This document shows positions 25,245 to 34,660 of a DNA stretch of 64,000 nucleotides, in pieces. Below the pieces are notes generated by a model that was given only the letters and a program-made list of their open reading frames with translations, was not told the DNA's origin and ran no database searches. The position numbers and the translations under genes were made by a program. The stretch's first letter is position 1, and the number at the start of each line of letters is the position of its first letter. This stretch comes from Flavobacteriales bacterium UBA2104 (lineage in GTDB: Bacteria; Bacteroidota; Bacteroidia; Flavobacteriales_D; Crocinitomicaceae), in the NCBI GenBank assembly GCA_002331485.1, contig DCYS01000009.1, forward strand, positions 9,317 to 73,316, read 5' to 3'.

Positions 25245-27446
25245 TTATCTGATACCGTAACTTCTCAATTTACGATTGTCAATAACATCCGCACCATTCA
25301 ACAAAGCAGAACGATAACGCTGCTTAACTGTCGAAACGCGTTGTGACTTGATCTGTGTTTTCTCAGTAGAAAAATCTGTTGTTTCCTCTGCAGGCTGAGT
25401 GCTCTCAACGCGAAGAACAAACACACCACTATTTCCTTTAACTGGAACTGATTTTTGACCATCTATTAATCCAGAGAATGCTGTACCAATAATTTTTGGT
25501 TCTCTTCCTACTGCCACATTACTTGCTGAAAATGTAAGTCCTTCTGTTTCGAAACGAGCATTCATTTCTTTAGCAAGAGCCTCTAGGTCATCTCTTCCGA
25601 CCATTTGATCTTTCAGATATTGAGCTTGTTTCTCTTTACGAACTTCAGATTTCATTCTTGCTTCTACAGCCTCAAAAGAAGGAACTCCCTCTTCAACAAT
25701 GTTTGATAGCATTGCTACGATAATTCTATTGTCATCTCGAATTGGAGCTGAGCTAAGGTCACCTTCTTCGGCACCGTCTCTGTATGCAAGTCTCATTAGG
25801 TCACCTTCAGCTAATTCACCAAAACCGTTTGCTTGAGGATTTTCATCCTGGAAAGTTACAGTTCGAACAGTATACTGATTGTCAACGGCGAATGTATCAA
25901 AGATGGTTCTCTTTTCTTCAATAGAGCTATTTGTCATCTTATCATCTAATTGATAGATGTAATCAGATGCCTTAGATTTAACATCATCAACTGTTGTTTT
26001 TGAAGGCTCAACATTCTTCACAATGTTTGCAAGAATCGGTCTTTTCGCTTCTTTTCTATCTAATACTTCAATGATGTGAATACCAAAGCTTGTCTCTACT
26101 TTTCCAAGAGTACCAATTGGCTTTTCAAAAGAGAAGTCATTGAACGCAGGCACCATTTTACCTTCTGTAAAATCCTCGTACTTACCGCCGTTATTAACCG
26201 ATCCAGGATCTTCACTGAATTCAGTTACCATCTCTTCAAAGTTATTTTTTGATTTGATTACACGAATGATGCTGTCAGCCTTGGTTTTAGCCTTTGCCAT
26301 TTCATCATCACCTTTTGCTTTCAATAGGATGTGACGAACAGACGCTGTTTTTTCATTAGCAAAACGCAGGATCTTAGAAACTTTAATACCACTTCTAGAG
26401 ATGTATGGGCCAACAACATCTCCAGGCTCAGCAGATTCGATCTCATCAGCTATCGATGCTGGATAAGTCGCTCCCTGCACCCCAGGGGCCGCTGGACGAG
26501 CCATTGCAGTAGAGTCACTGCTAAACTCTTTCACATCACTGTAACGAAGAACAAACATTGAGTCATTTTCTGTTGCTTTGAATTTAGGCTTTACACGTTG
26601 TAAAATATCCATTGCTTTCGCCGTATCAGCCTTAGCAGGGGCAACTGGAACTGAAAAATAAACCAGCTTTCTTGATGGACTTTGTTTATACTGTTCCTCT
26701 GTTTTGTGTTCTTCGTAATATGCTTTTACTTCCTCGTCAGTTATTTCACCAATAGCGTCCTGAGGCACCTTAGTAAAGTTTTGATATACATATGATACAT
26801 TCTTTACCTCTTTCTTGGCTTCATACTCTTCTTTTGCCTCGAGCGTTGTTGCATGAACACCTGAAGTCAATAGGGCAGAGTACTTTTCAGAAATACGAAG
26901 TTCACGAACGTAGTCCATTATGCTCTTGTATCGCTCTTGCTGCTGAGGATCATTTGATTCTTGCAGCTGATTTAATGCCTGACGCAATTGATCTGGAGCA
27001 AATTCACCAGTAACAGAATCTGTAAACTGTGTTGAAAAAGTGGAAGGATCAAACCCATTTTGTCCATAAAGAACATTTTCAAGTTCGAATTCATCAACGA
27101 TCAACCCTATTTCTTCCAACTCCTTGTCTACTAACTGACCAGCAACCGCAGCCTGCCAAGCTTGTCTACGAGCGTTTTTTTCATCTTGCTCTGTAAACTC
27201 AGCTCGTTGACCTGGATTTTGCTGTTGTTTTGATTGAAATATGTTTTGTCGTGCATTTTGGAGCATGTTCTGATACTCCTGCTCATTCACCTTCTCACCA
27301 TCAACGGTACCTATACCGTAATTGTCTTCCTGAGCCCCTCCACCATTAAAAAAGTCGAAGTCTCCCATGATGAATGCAAGCATTGCGATCCCGATTACTG
27401 CAACCAATAACCAAGATTTCTCACGTATTTTTCCAATTAATGCCAT
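25245..27446 (-). CDS. ppiD: PpiD/SurA-type periplasmic peptidyl-prolyl isomerase
   Basis: This 733-residue protein is anchored by one N-terminal membrane helix (about residues 11-30, WLLVAVIGIAMLAFIMG). It has a SurA-like N-domain, a parvulin PpiC domain near residues 365-475 (VRHILLKAK, FSEDPGSVNNGG, FGIHIIEVLD), and a long C-terminal part with a second, degenerate isomerase-like region. PpiD is an inner-membrane chaperone that helps newly secreted proteins fold in the periplasm. It follows purD and the CNNM gene on the same strand, with an 86-base gap, and ends in a strong terminator. Length and domain order are typical of Bacteroidota homologues. Confidence 0.9.
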   Translation of the reverse strand: MALIGKIREKSWLLVAVIGIAMLAFIMGDFDFFNGGGAQEDNYGIGTVDGEKVNEQEYQNMLQNARQNIFQSKQQQNPGQRAEFTEQDEKNARRQAWQAAVAGQLVDKELEEIGLIVDEFELENVLYGQNGFDPSTFSTQFTDSVTGEFAPDQLRQALNQLQESNDPQQQERYKSIMDYVRELRISEKYSALLTSGVHATTLEAKEEYEAKKEVKNVSYVYQNFTKVPQDAIGEITDEEVKAYYEEHKTEEQYKQSPSRKLVYFSVPVAPAKADTAKAMDILQRVKPKFKATENDSMFVLRYSDVKEFSSDSTAMARPAAPGVQGATYPASIADEIESAEPGDVVGPYISRSGIKVSKILRFANEKTASVRHILLKAKGDDEMAKAKTKADSIIRVIKSKNNFEEMVTEFSEDPGSVNNGGKYEDFTEGKMVPAFNDFSFEKPIGTLGKVETSFGIHIIEVLDRKEAKRPILANIVKNVEPSKTTVDDVKSKASDYIYQLDDKMTNSSIEEKRTIFDTFAVDNQYTVRTVTFQDENPQANGFGELAEGDLMRLAYRDGAEEGDLSSAPIRDDNRIIVAMLSNIVEEGVPSFEAVEARMKSEVRKEKQAQYLKDQMVGRDDLEALAKEMNARFETEGLTFSASNVAVGREPKIIGTAFSGLIDGQKSVPVKGNSGVFVLRVESTQPAEETTDFSTEKTQIKSQRVSTVKQRYRSALLNGADVIDNRKLRSYGIR

Positions 27447-27532
27447 TTTTCCAAATTAATTTAAGGTTGCGAATATAATATTATGTAACAAAAAAAGAAA
27501 GGATAACGCCTTATAAAAAAAGCGTTCAGACA

Positions 27533-28792
27533 TTATCTATTGTCTTTAACACGAATTACTTCAATTCTTCGATCTGAAACCTCTTCAATTCGCATCGTAT
27601 AGTCTTCGAGCTCCAGAATAGTGCCTTCTTCAGGTATGGATTCGAGATGATGTAATACAAGTCCTCCGAGGGTGTCGTATTCGGTTGATTCTTCTAATTC
27701 AAGATCATATTCTTCATTGAGGTAATCAATATCTTGTCTAGCTGAGAAAAGATAAGTTGTTCTGTCTATTTTTTGCTCAAGGAGTTCGTCACTATCGTGC
27801 TCGTCTTCAATCTCGCCAAATATCTCTTCAACAACATCTTCAATTGTTACCAAACCTGACGTTCCACCAAATTCATCCACAACAACAGCTATATTTCCGT
27901 GTTGTTTAGCGAATAATTCGAGTAGATCTTTCGCAGGAATTGCTTCAGGAACAAATGCTATTGGTATTAAAACCTCTTTTATTCGTTTCGGCTTTTTGAA
28001 CAATTCAAAACTATGAACGTATCCGATGATATTGTCAATCGTATCCCTATAGATCAGGATCTTTGAAAGCCCCGTGGTAATAAATTTATCTTTAATATCC
28101 TCTACGGAAGTTTCTATATCGTAAGCAACAATGTCAGTTCTCGGAATCATACAGTCTCTAGCCTTGATGTTCGAAAAACCAAGAGCATTTTGGAGTATCT
28201 GCATTTCGTTATCTAATTCTCCTTCTTCCTCCATGCGTTCATTCAGGTCTCGAACATAGTCATCTAAATCTATTTTGGAGAAGGCTGTTTTGCTGTTATC
28301 AGTGTCCATTCTGAAAAGCTTCAAAACACCAGAGCTGATCAGCATCGTAAATAGCGTTAAAGGGAAAAGAATAACATAAATTATGACCAAAGGAATCGAA
28401 AGAAAATGTAGCACCCGGTTCGGGTTGATCTGAAAAGTAGCTTTCGGGAGGAACTCCGCAGTTACCAGTATCAAAAGAGTGGATAATATGGTTTGTAAAG
28501 TTAATATCAACGCTTCGTTTCCACCAACCATATTGCTTATCCATGGCTCCATGAGTTGTGCCATCCATATACCGTAAACAACAAGCGCAATGTTATTACC
28601 TAACAGCATTGTTGCAATAAAGCGGCTGTCGTTTTTAACGAAGTTGGAAAGAATTCGCCCGGAAATAGCACCTTTTTGATTATCAAGCTCGATCTTCAGT
28701 CGATTTGCTGTAACAAAAGCAATCTCCATCCCAGAAAAGAATGCAGATCCCGCTAATGCGACTAAAATAATGATCAGACTTGTTGGATCCAT
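27533..28792 (-). CDS. CNNM/CBS/CorC-type membrane protein (hemolysin family)
   Basis: This 419-residue protein starts with a CNNM (DUF21) membrane domain of four helices, with the signature SAFFSGMEIAFVTANRLKIE and LLGNNIALVVYG. Two CBS motifs follow in the middle (ARDCMIPRTDIVAYD; HGNIAVVVDEFGGTSGLVTI), and the C-terminal part is a CorC_HlyC domain with YDTLGGLVLHHLESIPEEG. CNNM proteins are linked to Mg2+ export; in Flavobacterium the related GldE is a gliding protein, but I cannot assign that role here. It follows purD by 30 bases and precedes the ppiD gene. Confidence 0.88.
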   Translation of the reverse strand: MDPTSLIIILVALAGSAFFSGMEIAFVTANRLKIELDNQKGAISGRILSNFVKNDSRFIATMLLGNNIALVVYGIWMAQLMEPWISNMVGGNEALILTLQTILSTLLILVTAEFLPKATFQINPNRVLHFLSIPLVIIYVILFPLTLFTMLISSGVLKLFRMDTDNSKTAFSKIDLDDYVRDLNERMEEEGELDNEMQILQNALGFSNIKARDCMIPRTDIVAYDIETSVEDIKDKFITTGLSKILIYRDTIDNIIGYVHSFELFKKPKRIKEVLIPIAFVPEAIPAKDLLELFAKQHGNIAVVVDEFGGTSGLVTIEDVVEEIFGEIEDEHDSDELLEQKIDRTTYLFSARQDIDYLNEEYDLELEESTEYDTLGGLVLHHLESIPEEGTILELEDYTMRIEEVSDRRIEVIRVKDNR

Positions 28793-28822
28793 TTGTAAAA
28801 CTAAAATAAGAAATCTGTTCGA

Positions 28823-30097
28823 TTAGAGCAGGTCATGCCCAATATCTTTCCTGTAATATGCTCCTTCAAACTCGATCTTTTCTGCATTTTCGTAGCTTAT
28901 TGCAAGTGCAGATGGAATGTCTTTCCCGAATGAAGTAACAGCTAAAACGCGACCACCAGCTGTAGTTACAGCTGGACCATCAGCCTTTGTTCCAGCATGG
29001 AAGACAACACTATCTGTAACTCCGTTCAATCCGTAGATCGGCTTCCCTTTTTCATAGGCTTCTGGATAGCCTCCAGACACCATCATTACAGTTGCTGCAG
29101 TTCGAGGATCAAATTCTATATCTCTTTCGGACAATGTTGAAGTTGCAACCCCCTCAAAAAGGTCAATTAGGTCAGACTTCAAACGAGGAAGGACTACTTC
29201 TGTTTCCGGATCCCCTAATCTACAATTATATTCAATAACGTACGGGTCCCCATTCACGCTGATCAACCCTAAAAATATAAACCCTTTGTACTCAATTTCA
29301 TCGCGCTTCAACCCCTTGATCGTAGGGATAATAACCTGGTTATACACCTTGTCCGAAAATCCTCCTTCAGCAAAAGGCACGGGAGAAATTGCACCCATAC
29401 CTCCAGTGTTTAAACCTGTGTCACCTTCGCCGATTCGTTTATAATCTTTTGCATCTGGAAAGACTTTAAAGCCATCACCATCTGTTAAGACGAATACAGA
29501 CATTTCTATACCGTCAAGGAATTCTTCTATGACAACTTTACTACTTGCGTTTCCAAACTTATCATCGACAAGCATGTTGCTCAGTTCTTTCTTGGCCGTG
29601 GCAAGATCGTCAATGATTAGCACACCTTTTCCTGCAGCAAGCCCATCTGCTTTTAAAACGTATGGGGCCTTCATTCCTTCCAGAAACTCTAAACCTTCCT
29701 TTAGTGTGTCTTTCGTAAACGATTGATATTTAGCTGTAGGAATGTTATGTCTTTTCATGAACTCTTTGGCGAAGTCTTTACTCCCTTCTAACTGAGCTGC
29801 TGTTTTGTTTGGGCCGATGACAGAAACAGCCTTAAGTTCAGCATCATTCTCAAAATAATCAGCTATTCCATTGACTAAAGGAGCTTCAGGACCTACCACA
29901 ACCATATTTATGTTATTATCGAGTACAGCCTCTTTCACCGCATCAAAGTCATTTGGATCTATGGGTAGGTTTTTACCTAAATTCTTCGTTCCCGCATTTC
30001 CAGGTGCAATAAACAAGGATTCCAATGAGCTGCTTCTTGATAATTTCCAAGCCAAAGCATGTTCTCTTCCTCCTGATCCTAACAATAAAATATTCAT
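28823..30097 (-). CDS. purD: Phosphoribosylamine--glycine ligase
   Basis: This 424-residue protein is the third enzyme-type step of purine synthesis: it joins glycine to phosphoribosylamine with ATP. It starts with the PurD pattern MNILLLGSGGREHALAWKL and keeps the ATP-grasp signature (YVLKADGLAAGKGVLI, then NCRLGDPETEVVLPR). Length fits the family. A TAACTTTG -7 box (30123-30116) lies 18 bases upstream of the ATG. A CNNM gene and ppiD follow on the same strand, so transcription may continue into them. Confidence 0.97.
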   Translation of the reverse strand: MNILLLGSGGREHALAWKLSRSSSLESLFIAPGNAGTKNLGKNLPIDPNDFDAVKEAVLDNNINMVVVGPEAPLVNGIADYFENDAELKAVSVIGPNKTAAQLEGSKDFAKEFMKRHNIPTAKYQSFTKDTLKEGLEFLEGMKAPYVLKADGLAAGKGVLIIDDLATAKKELSNMLVDDKFGNASSKVVIEEFLDGIEMSVFVLTDGDGFKVFPDAKDYKRIGEGDTGLNTGGMGAISPVPFAEGGFSDKVYNQVIIPTIKGLKRDEIEYKGFIFLGLISVNGDPYVIEYNCRLGDPETEVVLPRLKSDLIDLFEGVATSTLSERDIEFDPRTAATVMMVSGGYPEAYEKGKPIYGLNGVTDSVVFHAGTKADGPAVTTAGGRVLAVTSFGKDIPSALAISYENAEKIEFEGAYYRKDIGHDLL

Positions 30098-30115
30098 AGC
30101 TAATTAATTATTTCG

Positions 30116-30123
30116 CAAAGTTA
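30116..30123 (-). promoter_or_regulatory. -7 box of purD
   Basis: TAACTTTG on the minus strand matches TAnnTTTG and lies 18 bases before the ATG at 30097. No clear -33 TTG is seen 19 bases upstream. Confidence 0.45.
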
Positions 30124-30280
30124 ATATTTAGAGAGAATTCAGTTCTAATTTCTTCAATGTTAATATGTACTCGAGCCTTTTTTATTAAAATATATCATAA
30201 CAAGTGAAGTTCTTAGGATAGAATGATTATCGATTAACAATATTTTCGAGTGGCAGTTAACGTAACATACAATGATTCAT

Positions 30281-30288
30281 TAACTTTG
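30281..30288 (+). promoter_or_regulatory. -7 box of tryptophan dioxygenase gene
   Basis: TAACTTTG matches TAnnTTTG and lies 28 bases before the ATG at 30317. The -33 region (GTTAAC near 30257) is weak. The 219-base gap between the divergent purD and dioxygenase genes holds this and the purD box and nothing else I recognise. Confidence 0.5.
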
Positions 30289-30316
30289 TTAATCTTGTTG
30301 CACTAAACCGAGAAAA

Positions 30317-31273
30317 ATGGAAATTACTCCAGAAATTCAGGAAAAACTTGAAAAGATCAATGATAAGTATGCAGCCTTAGGTCAGGACATGGGATCATAT
30401 CTTGACGGGCTTCTCTATGCTGACTCTGTAAAATATTGGGACTATATTTCAGTAGACACTTTGTTAAGTCTACAAAAGCCTAGAACGAGTTTCCCAGATG
30501 AAGTTATCTTCATTATTTATCACCAGATCACAGAGCTATATTTCAAATTAGCTTTGAGAGAGTTTGAACAGATCGCTGATAAAGAAGAGTTAACAGCAGA
30601 GTTCTTTGTAGATCGCACGACACGCATTAATCGATATTTTGAAGCATTGACAAAATCGTTTGAGATCATGGTTCAGGGTATGGAAAAAGAACAATTTCTA
30701 AAGTTCCGCATGTCATTATTGCCTGCTAGTGGATTTCAATCTGCTCAATACAGACTGATCGAGATGGCTTCAACAGACTTTATAAACCTAGTTCACAAAG
30801 ATGTTCGAGACGACGTTGACCCAAAATCAGCGACCATTGAAGAGATGTACAAAAACATTTACTGGAAGGAAGGTGCTACCGAATTAGCTTCTGGAAAGAA
30901 AACCTTGACGCTAGAGCAGTTTGAAGAAAGATATAGCAAAGAGTTCATCTCTTTTGCAAAAGAACAAGAAACAAGAAACCTGTGGCAGTGCTACCAAAAG
31001 CTTTCAAAATCTGATCAGGAAAGAGAAGATGTCATTAAAGCTATGAAGCAAAATGATGTTAATGTAAATATCAATTGGCCACTTGTTCACTATAAGTCTG
31101 CGGTACGATATCTTCAAAAAGATCCAACAGATGTTGCTGCAACTGGTGGGACAAACTGGCAAAAATACTTACCACCACGTTTTCAGAAAAGAATATTTTA
31201 TCCAGCTTTGTGGTCTGAAAAAGAAATTCAAGAATGGGGAAAATCGTGGGTAGAAGAGGTTTTAGCAAAATAA
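30317..31273 (+). CDS. kynA: Tryptophan 2,3-dioxygenase
   Basis: This 318-residue haem enzyme opens the indole ring of tryptophan to N-formylkynurenine, the first step of the kynurenine route. The family pattern is present: FIIYHQITELYFKLALRE (His69 in the substrate pocket region), then FLKFRMSLLPASGFQSAQYR, then HYKSAVRYLQKDPTD with the likely axial His. It is somewhat longer than the family minimum, as in other Bacteroidota. The start codon is preceded by a -7 box, and the peptidase gene that follows overlaps its end by 40 bases. No other kynurenine genes are in the window. Confidence 0.93.
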   Translation: MEITPEIQEKLEKINDKYAALGQDMGSYLDGLLYADSVKYWDYISVDTLLSLQKPRTSFPDEVIFIIYHQITELYFKLALREFEQIADKEELTAEFFVDRTTRINRYFEALTKSFEIMVQGMEKEQFLKFRMSLLPASGFQSAQYRLIEMASTDFINLVHKDVRDDVDPKSATIEEMYKNIYWKEGATELASGKKTLTLEQFEERYSKEFISFAKEQETRNLWQCYQKLSKSDQEREDVIKAMKQNDVNVNINWPLVHYKSAVRYLQKDPTDVAATGGTNWQKYLPPRFQKRIFYPALWSEKEIQEWGKSWVEEVLAK

Positions 31274-32559
31274 GGTTAATTGTCCAGGTTGTTTCTTTGT
31301 TGCTGATCATAACGAGCTGTGGAGAAACCAAGACTGTAGAGAAGCCAGAACTAAAACCAGACACTATAGCAGTTGTCGAAAATGAGCGTTTTGGATTCGA
31401 TCTGGATGAATATGACGTTTACCTTGATACGGTAAGAAATGGCTGGACCTGGGGAAATATTCTTTTACCCTATAAAGTCGATCAGTATACAATAAACACT
31501 ACTGCCCTTGCAGCAAAAGACAGCACGATCGGACTGAAGTATATTTTAGCGGGAAAACCATTCACAATTCTGACAAAAAAAGGAGATACTTCTCGAGCTG
31601 TACAGCACATGATATACGAACCAGATGTGTTTTCTTATATCACTTTTGATTTTACTCAGGATTCGGTTGAGATCGAAAAGAAAGAAAGACCAACTTCCAT
31701 CGATCGAAAAATGGTTAGTGGTGTAATTCACCCAAACTCCAATTTAAGTGTAGAGCTAGGCAAGTCCTTTGACAGTTATATGATGTCTGCGGCAGTAGTA
31801 GACGCTATTGAAGGTGTATATGCATGGAGCGTAGACTTTTTCAAACTTCAGGCAGGTGACCGATTCGTCGTATATTACGATGAGAAATCCGTAGAAGGAA
31901 AACCTTACGCAGTAGAACAGATTAGTCACGCTTGGTTTGAGCATCGTGATGATGGGATGTTTGCCTTTCATTTTACAGATTCTGCAGGGGAGGTGAGCGG
32001 ATTCTATGATCACAAAGGACGAGAGATGAAACGTCCGTTTTTAATGTCACCAGTGAAATTTGCTAGAATAAGCTCTTCGTTTAATATGAACCGTTTTCAT
32101 CCCATCTATAAAACTAGAAAGCCTCACTTAGGAACGGATTATGCTGCTCCAACAGGGACACCAATCCTTGCTACAGCGGACGGTACGGTGTCTAGAGCTT
32201 CTAGGAGTAGAGGGAATGGAATCTATGTGAAGTTGAAACATAATAAGGTTTATGATACTCAGTATCTGCACATGAGTAAAATCGCAGATGGAATAAGACC
32301 TGGCGTTCGAGTGAAACAAGGTCAAGTTATAGGCTACGTTGGATCAACAGGAGCGGCAACTGGACCACATGTATGTTATCGATTCTGGAAAAACGGAAGG
32401 CAGATCAACCATAGGTCTGAAAAGTTCCCAAAATCAGAGCCAATGAAAGAAGAAGTGCTTCCCGAGTATATGAAATATATTGAGCCACTCAAGAAGCAAC
32501 TCGACGATGAGATCAAAACCTTAAAGGACTACACTCCTGACGAAAATGAAAACTCATGA
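31234..32559 (+). CDS. Lipoprotein with M23 (LytM) peptidase domain
   Basis: This 441-residue protein has a lipobox (ITSC, Cys29). Residues about 295-395 are an M23 domain: HLGTD (His298, Asp302) gives the first zinc motif, with YLHMSKIADGIRPGVRVKQG and GSTGAATGPHV following. The second zinc motif, normally HxH, reads His379-Val-Cys381. M23 enzymes cut cross-bridges in peptidoglycan; the Cys could still bind zinc, or the protein could be a non-catalytic regulator. The start overlaps the dioxygenase gene by 40 bases; a GTG at 31246 is an alternative. The next gene overlaps its end by 14 bases. Confidence 0.88.
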   Translation: MGKIVGRRGFSKIRLIVQVVSLLLIITSCGETKTVEKPELKPDTIAVVENERFGFDLDEYDVYLDTVRNGWTWGNILLPYKVDQYTINTTALAAKDSTIGLKYILAGKPFTILTKKGDTSRAVQHMIYEPDVFSYITFDFTQDSVEIEKKERPTSIDRKMVSGVIHPNSNLSVELGKSFDSYMMSAAVVDAIEGVYAWSVDFFKLQAGDRFVVYYDEKSVEGKPYAVEQISHAWFEHRDDGMFAFHFTDSAGEVSGFYDHKGREMKRPFLMSPVKFARISSSFNMNRFHPIYKTRKPHLGTDYAAPTGTPILATADGTVSRASRSRGNGIYVKLKHNKVYDTQYLHMSKIADGIRPGVRVKQGQVIGYVGSTGAATGPHVCYRFWKNGRQINHRSEKFPKSEPMKEEVLPEYMKYIEPLKKQLDDEIKTLKDYTPDENENS

Positions 32560-33046
32560 TCTCATTCACTCCAACAAAGAAGAGATAATCAGTTCTATCT
32601 GTGCTGATAAGTTTGAACCGTATTTTTCATATGCCTGTTCTGATAAACCAGATGCGTGGAGAGCGGCTTGGTACATTAATAAAGCAAGTGAAACGTGTAA
32701 GTTGCCTTTGTCGAGAAAAGTTGAGATCATCGTTTCCTCAATCAGTGGTAAGCCATCCAATCATCAACGTGAGCTATTAAAGATGCTTGAGCAGACCGAA
32801 CACTCAGAAGAGGTTGAGGGTTTAGTATTTGATTCGGCGGTTTCATGCTGGGAAGATCTAAAAGCACAAAGCTCTTGTCGTATGATCGCCTTTCGATTGA
32901 TGATTCGCATAGGCAAGAATTACCCAGAATTAATTAACGAAATTGAATCCTTGTTGGATAATCGATTTTTGAAAGGGTTGTCACCAGGAATTAAAAAGTC
33001 CATAATAAAAAGATGGTCCCAAATATTGAACGATCAACAAGAATGA
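32546..33046 (+). CDS. Helical protein of unknown function (HEAT-like)
   Basis: This 166-residue cytoplasmic protein has no signal peptide. It is almost all helical, with Trp-rich segments (DKPDAWRAAWYINKASE; SCWEDLKAQSSCRMIAFRLM) arranged like short HEAT-type repeats. It lies between the M23 lipoprotein gene, which it overlaps by 14 bases, and the FAD oxidoreductase gene, 17 bases downstream. I recognise no named family. An adaptor role is conceivable from the repeat-like helices, but that is inference. Confidence 0.65.
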   Translation: MKTHDLIHSNKEEIISSICADKFEPYFSYACSDKPDAWRAAWYINKASETCKLPLSRKVEIIVSSISGKPSNHQRELLKMLEQTEHSEEVEGLVFDSAVSCWEDLKAQSSCRMIAFRLMIRIGKNYPELINEIESLLDNRFLKGLSPGIKKSIIKRWSQILNDQQE

Positions 33047-33063
33047 TAAAATGACAGCGTATT

Positions 33064-34137
33064 ATGCAGAATAAGGTATTAATTGTAGGTGGTGGTCTTT
33101 CTGGGATCTGTTTGGCTCATCAGTTTGAAGAGCGAAACGTTGATTTTAGAATAATCGATCAAGGGGTAAATGAAAGCTCTGCAATAGCTGCTGGAATGAT
33201 CAACCCTATGGTCTTTCGCAAAATGGTGAAGACATGGCGAGGTGACGATCTAATTCCTTATTTGAAAAACTTTTATCCAAAACTCGAACAAAAGACAGGA
33301 CAACGATTTTTCTTTTCTCGAAAGATCCGACGAGTGTTTTCTACTCAAGATGAACACGATTTTTGGGTCGATCGTCTCAAAGATCCAGCTTATGAAGAAT
33401 ACATTCATGAATTAGAAGATTCAGACCCAACTCCTGATTATGTATTAAAAAAGTACGGTGATGGATGGGTGAAATCTCCCGGTTATGTTGATGCTAAACT
33501 GTTTATAAAAGCGAACCACGATTACTTAATTACGAAGCGCAAACTGAATATTCAAAATTTTGATTTTCAGTCATTAGACCCAGAAAATGCGTCTTATAAA
33601 TGCGAACAGTTCAGTCACATCATATTTGCAGAAGGATATAGAGGGAAATTCAACCCGTTTTTTAATTATTTGCCGTTGCAACAGACAAAAGGTGAGGTGT
33701 TAACGGTAAAATCTGATGCGTTTAGAAAGGATGAGATCCTAAATAGAAAATGCTTTGTGTTGCCACTTGAATATGGAGGTTTTAAACTGGGAGCGACTTT
33801 TAGCTGGGACACCACTGATACAAAACCAACAGAGCACGCCAGAACACAACTTTTGGATCAATACGATCAATTATCCAAAGCCAAAATAGAAATTGTTGAT
33901 CAAGAGGGTGGAATTCGTCCAACAGTTACGGACAGAAGGCCGCTCATTGGAAAGCATCCAGAAAAGAATAACCTTTTTGTTTTTAACGGAATGGGAACCA
34001 AAGGTTATATGATCGCCCCATATTTTTCAGAACATTTTGTCAACTTCCTTTTGGACGGAGCAAAACTGGATGATGAAGTAGATATCCAGCGTTTTTACAA
34101 AAAGCATTACCATCGAGACACTGGGAAAAACAAATAG
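33064..34137 (+). CDS. FAD-dependent oxidoreductase (DAO family)
   Basis: This 357-residue protein begins with the FAD-binding dinucleotide fold (VLIVGGGLSGICLAHQFEE) and has the DAO-family C-terminal signature (GIRPTVTDRRPLIGKHPE, then FVFNGMGTKGYMIAPY). Enzymes of this group oxidise amines, amino acids or similar C-N bonds. The substrate cannot be told from the sequence. It is the last gene of the kynA-M23-helical-protein group. No signal peptide, so it is cytoplasmic. Confidence 0.85.
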   Translation: MQNKVLIVGGGLSGICLAHQFEERNVDFRIIDQGVNESSAIAAGMINPMVFRKMVKTWRGDDLIPYLKNFYPKLEQKTGQRFFFSRKIRRVFSTQDEHDFWVDRLKDPAYEEYIHELEDSDPTPDYVLKKYGDGWVKSPGYVDAKLFIKANHDYLITKRKLNIQNFDFQSLDPENASYKCEQFSHIIFAEGYRGKFNPFFNYLPLQQTKGEVLTVKSDAFRKDEILNRKCFVLPLEYGGFKLGATFSWDTTDTKPTEHARTQLLDQYDQLSKAKIEIVDQEGGIRPTVTDRRPLIGKHPEKNNLFVFNGMGTKGYMIAPYFSEHFVNFLLDGAKLDDEVDIQRFYKKHYHRDTGKNK

Positions 34138-34176
34138 ATTGATTCCCTTTTATGCACAATTTTAGTCAAGGCTTGT

Positions 34177-34184
34177 TACTTTTG
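34177..34184 (+). promoter_or_regulatory. -7 box of bacilliredoxin gene
   Basis: TACTTTTG matches TAnnTTTG and lies 28 bases before the ATG at 34213. The -33 region is not clear. Confidence 0.45.
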
Positions 34185-34212
34185 TAATTAAGAATCATTA
34201 AAAATAATAGAT

Positions 34213-34626
34213 ATGTATCCTCCAGAATTAGTAGCACCAATGAAGGAAGACTTAACTGCAGTAGGTTTTGAGCAGTTAACGTCTCCAGAAGAGGTGGACA
34301 ATACGATAAAGAACACAGACGGAAGTCTTTTGGTTGTAGTAAATAGCGTTTGCGGTTGTGCAGCAGGTAACATGCGACCAGGTGTTAAACTTTCACTAGA
34401 GTCTGATCAAAAGCCAGGTAAATTGACGACTGTATTTGCAGGTGTTGATGGTGCGGCAACAGAGCAAGCAAGAAAGTATTTCCTGCCTTATCCTCCATCT
34501 TCTCCATCTATAGCACTTTTCAAAGATGGGAAGCTCGTTCATTTTTTGGAGCGTCACCATATTGAAGGTGGTACTGCAGAAATGATCGCAGAAAACCTGA
34601 AAGAAGCATACAAACAATACTGTTAA
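34213..34626 (+). CDS. Bacilliredoxin, BrxA/BrxB family
   Basis: This 137-residue protein has the family start MYPPELVAPMKEDL and the active-site motif NSVCGCAAGNMRPG (Cys-Gly-Cys), followed by the thioredoxin-like SPSIALFKDG strand and FLERHHIEGG. In Firmicutes such proteins remove bacillithiol from oxidised protein thiols; Bacteroidota carry related proteins and many also make bacillithiol. It is monocistronic: its own -7 box lies upstream and a hairpin terminator shared with the converging dprA gene lies 7 bases after the stop. Confidence 0.88.
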   Translation: MYPPELVAPMKEDLTAVGFEQLTSPEEVDNTIKNTDGSLLVVVNSVCGCAAGNMRPGVKLSLESDQKPGKLTTVFAGVDGAATEQARKYFLPYPPSSPSIALFKDGKLVHFLERHHIEGGTAEMIAENLKEAYKQYC

Positions 34627-34633
34627 TTTAAAC

Positions 34634-34660
34634 GCCGTGACAACGCTCAGTTGTCACGGC
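34634..34660. terminator. Bidirectional hairpin between bacilliredoxin gene and dprA
   Basis: A perfect 11-base stem (GCCGTGACAAC 34634-34644 with GTTGTCACGGC 34650-34660) with a 5-base loop sits between two converging genes, directly at the dprA stop codon. T-richness is modest on both sides, so it may act as a weak terminator in both directions. Confidence 0.65.

Noticed and set aside
27490..27535. Weak hairpin (AACGC / GCGTT) between ppiD and the CNNM gene as a terminator
   Set aside because: The stem is only 5 base pairs and no T-run follows on the minus strand.
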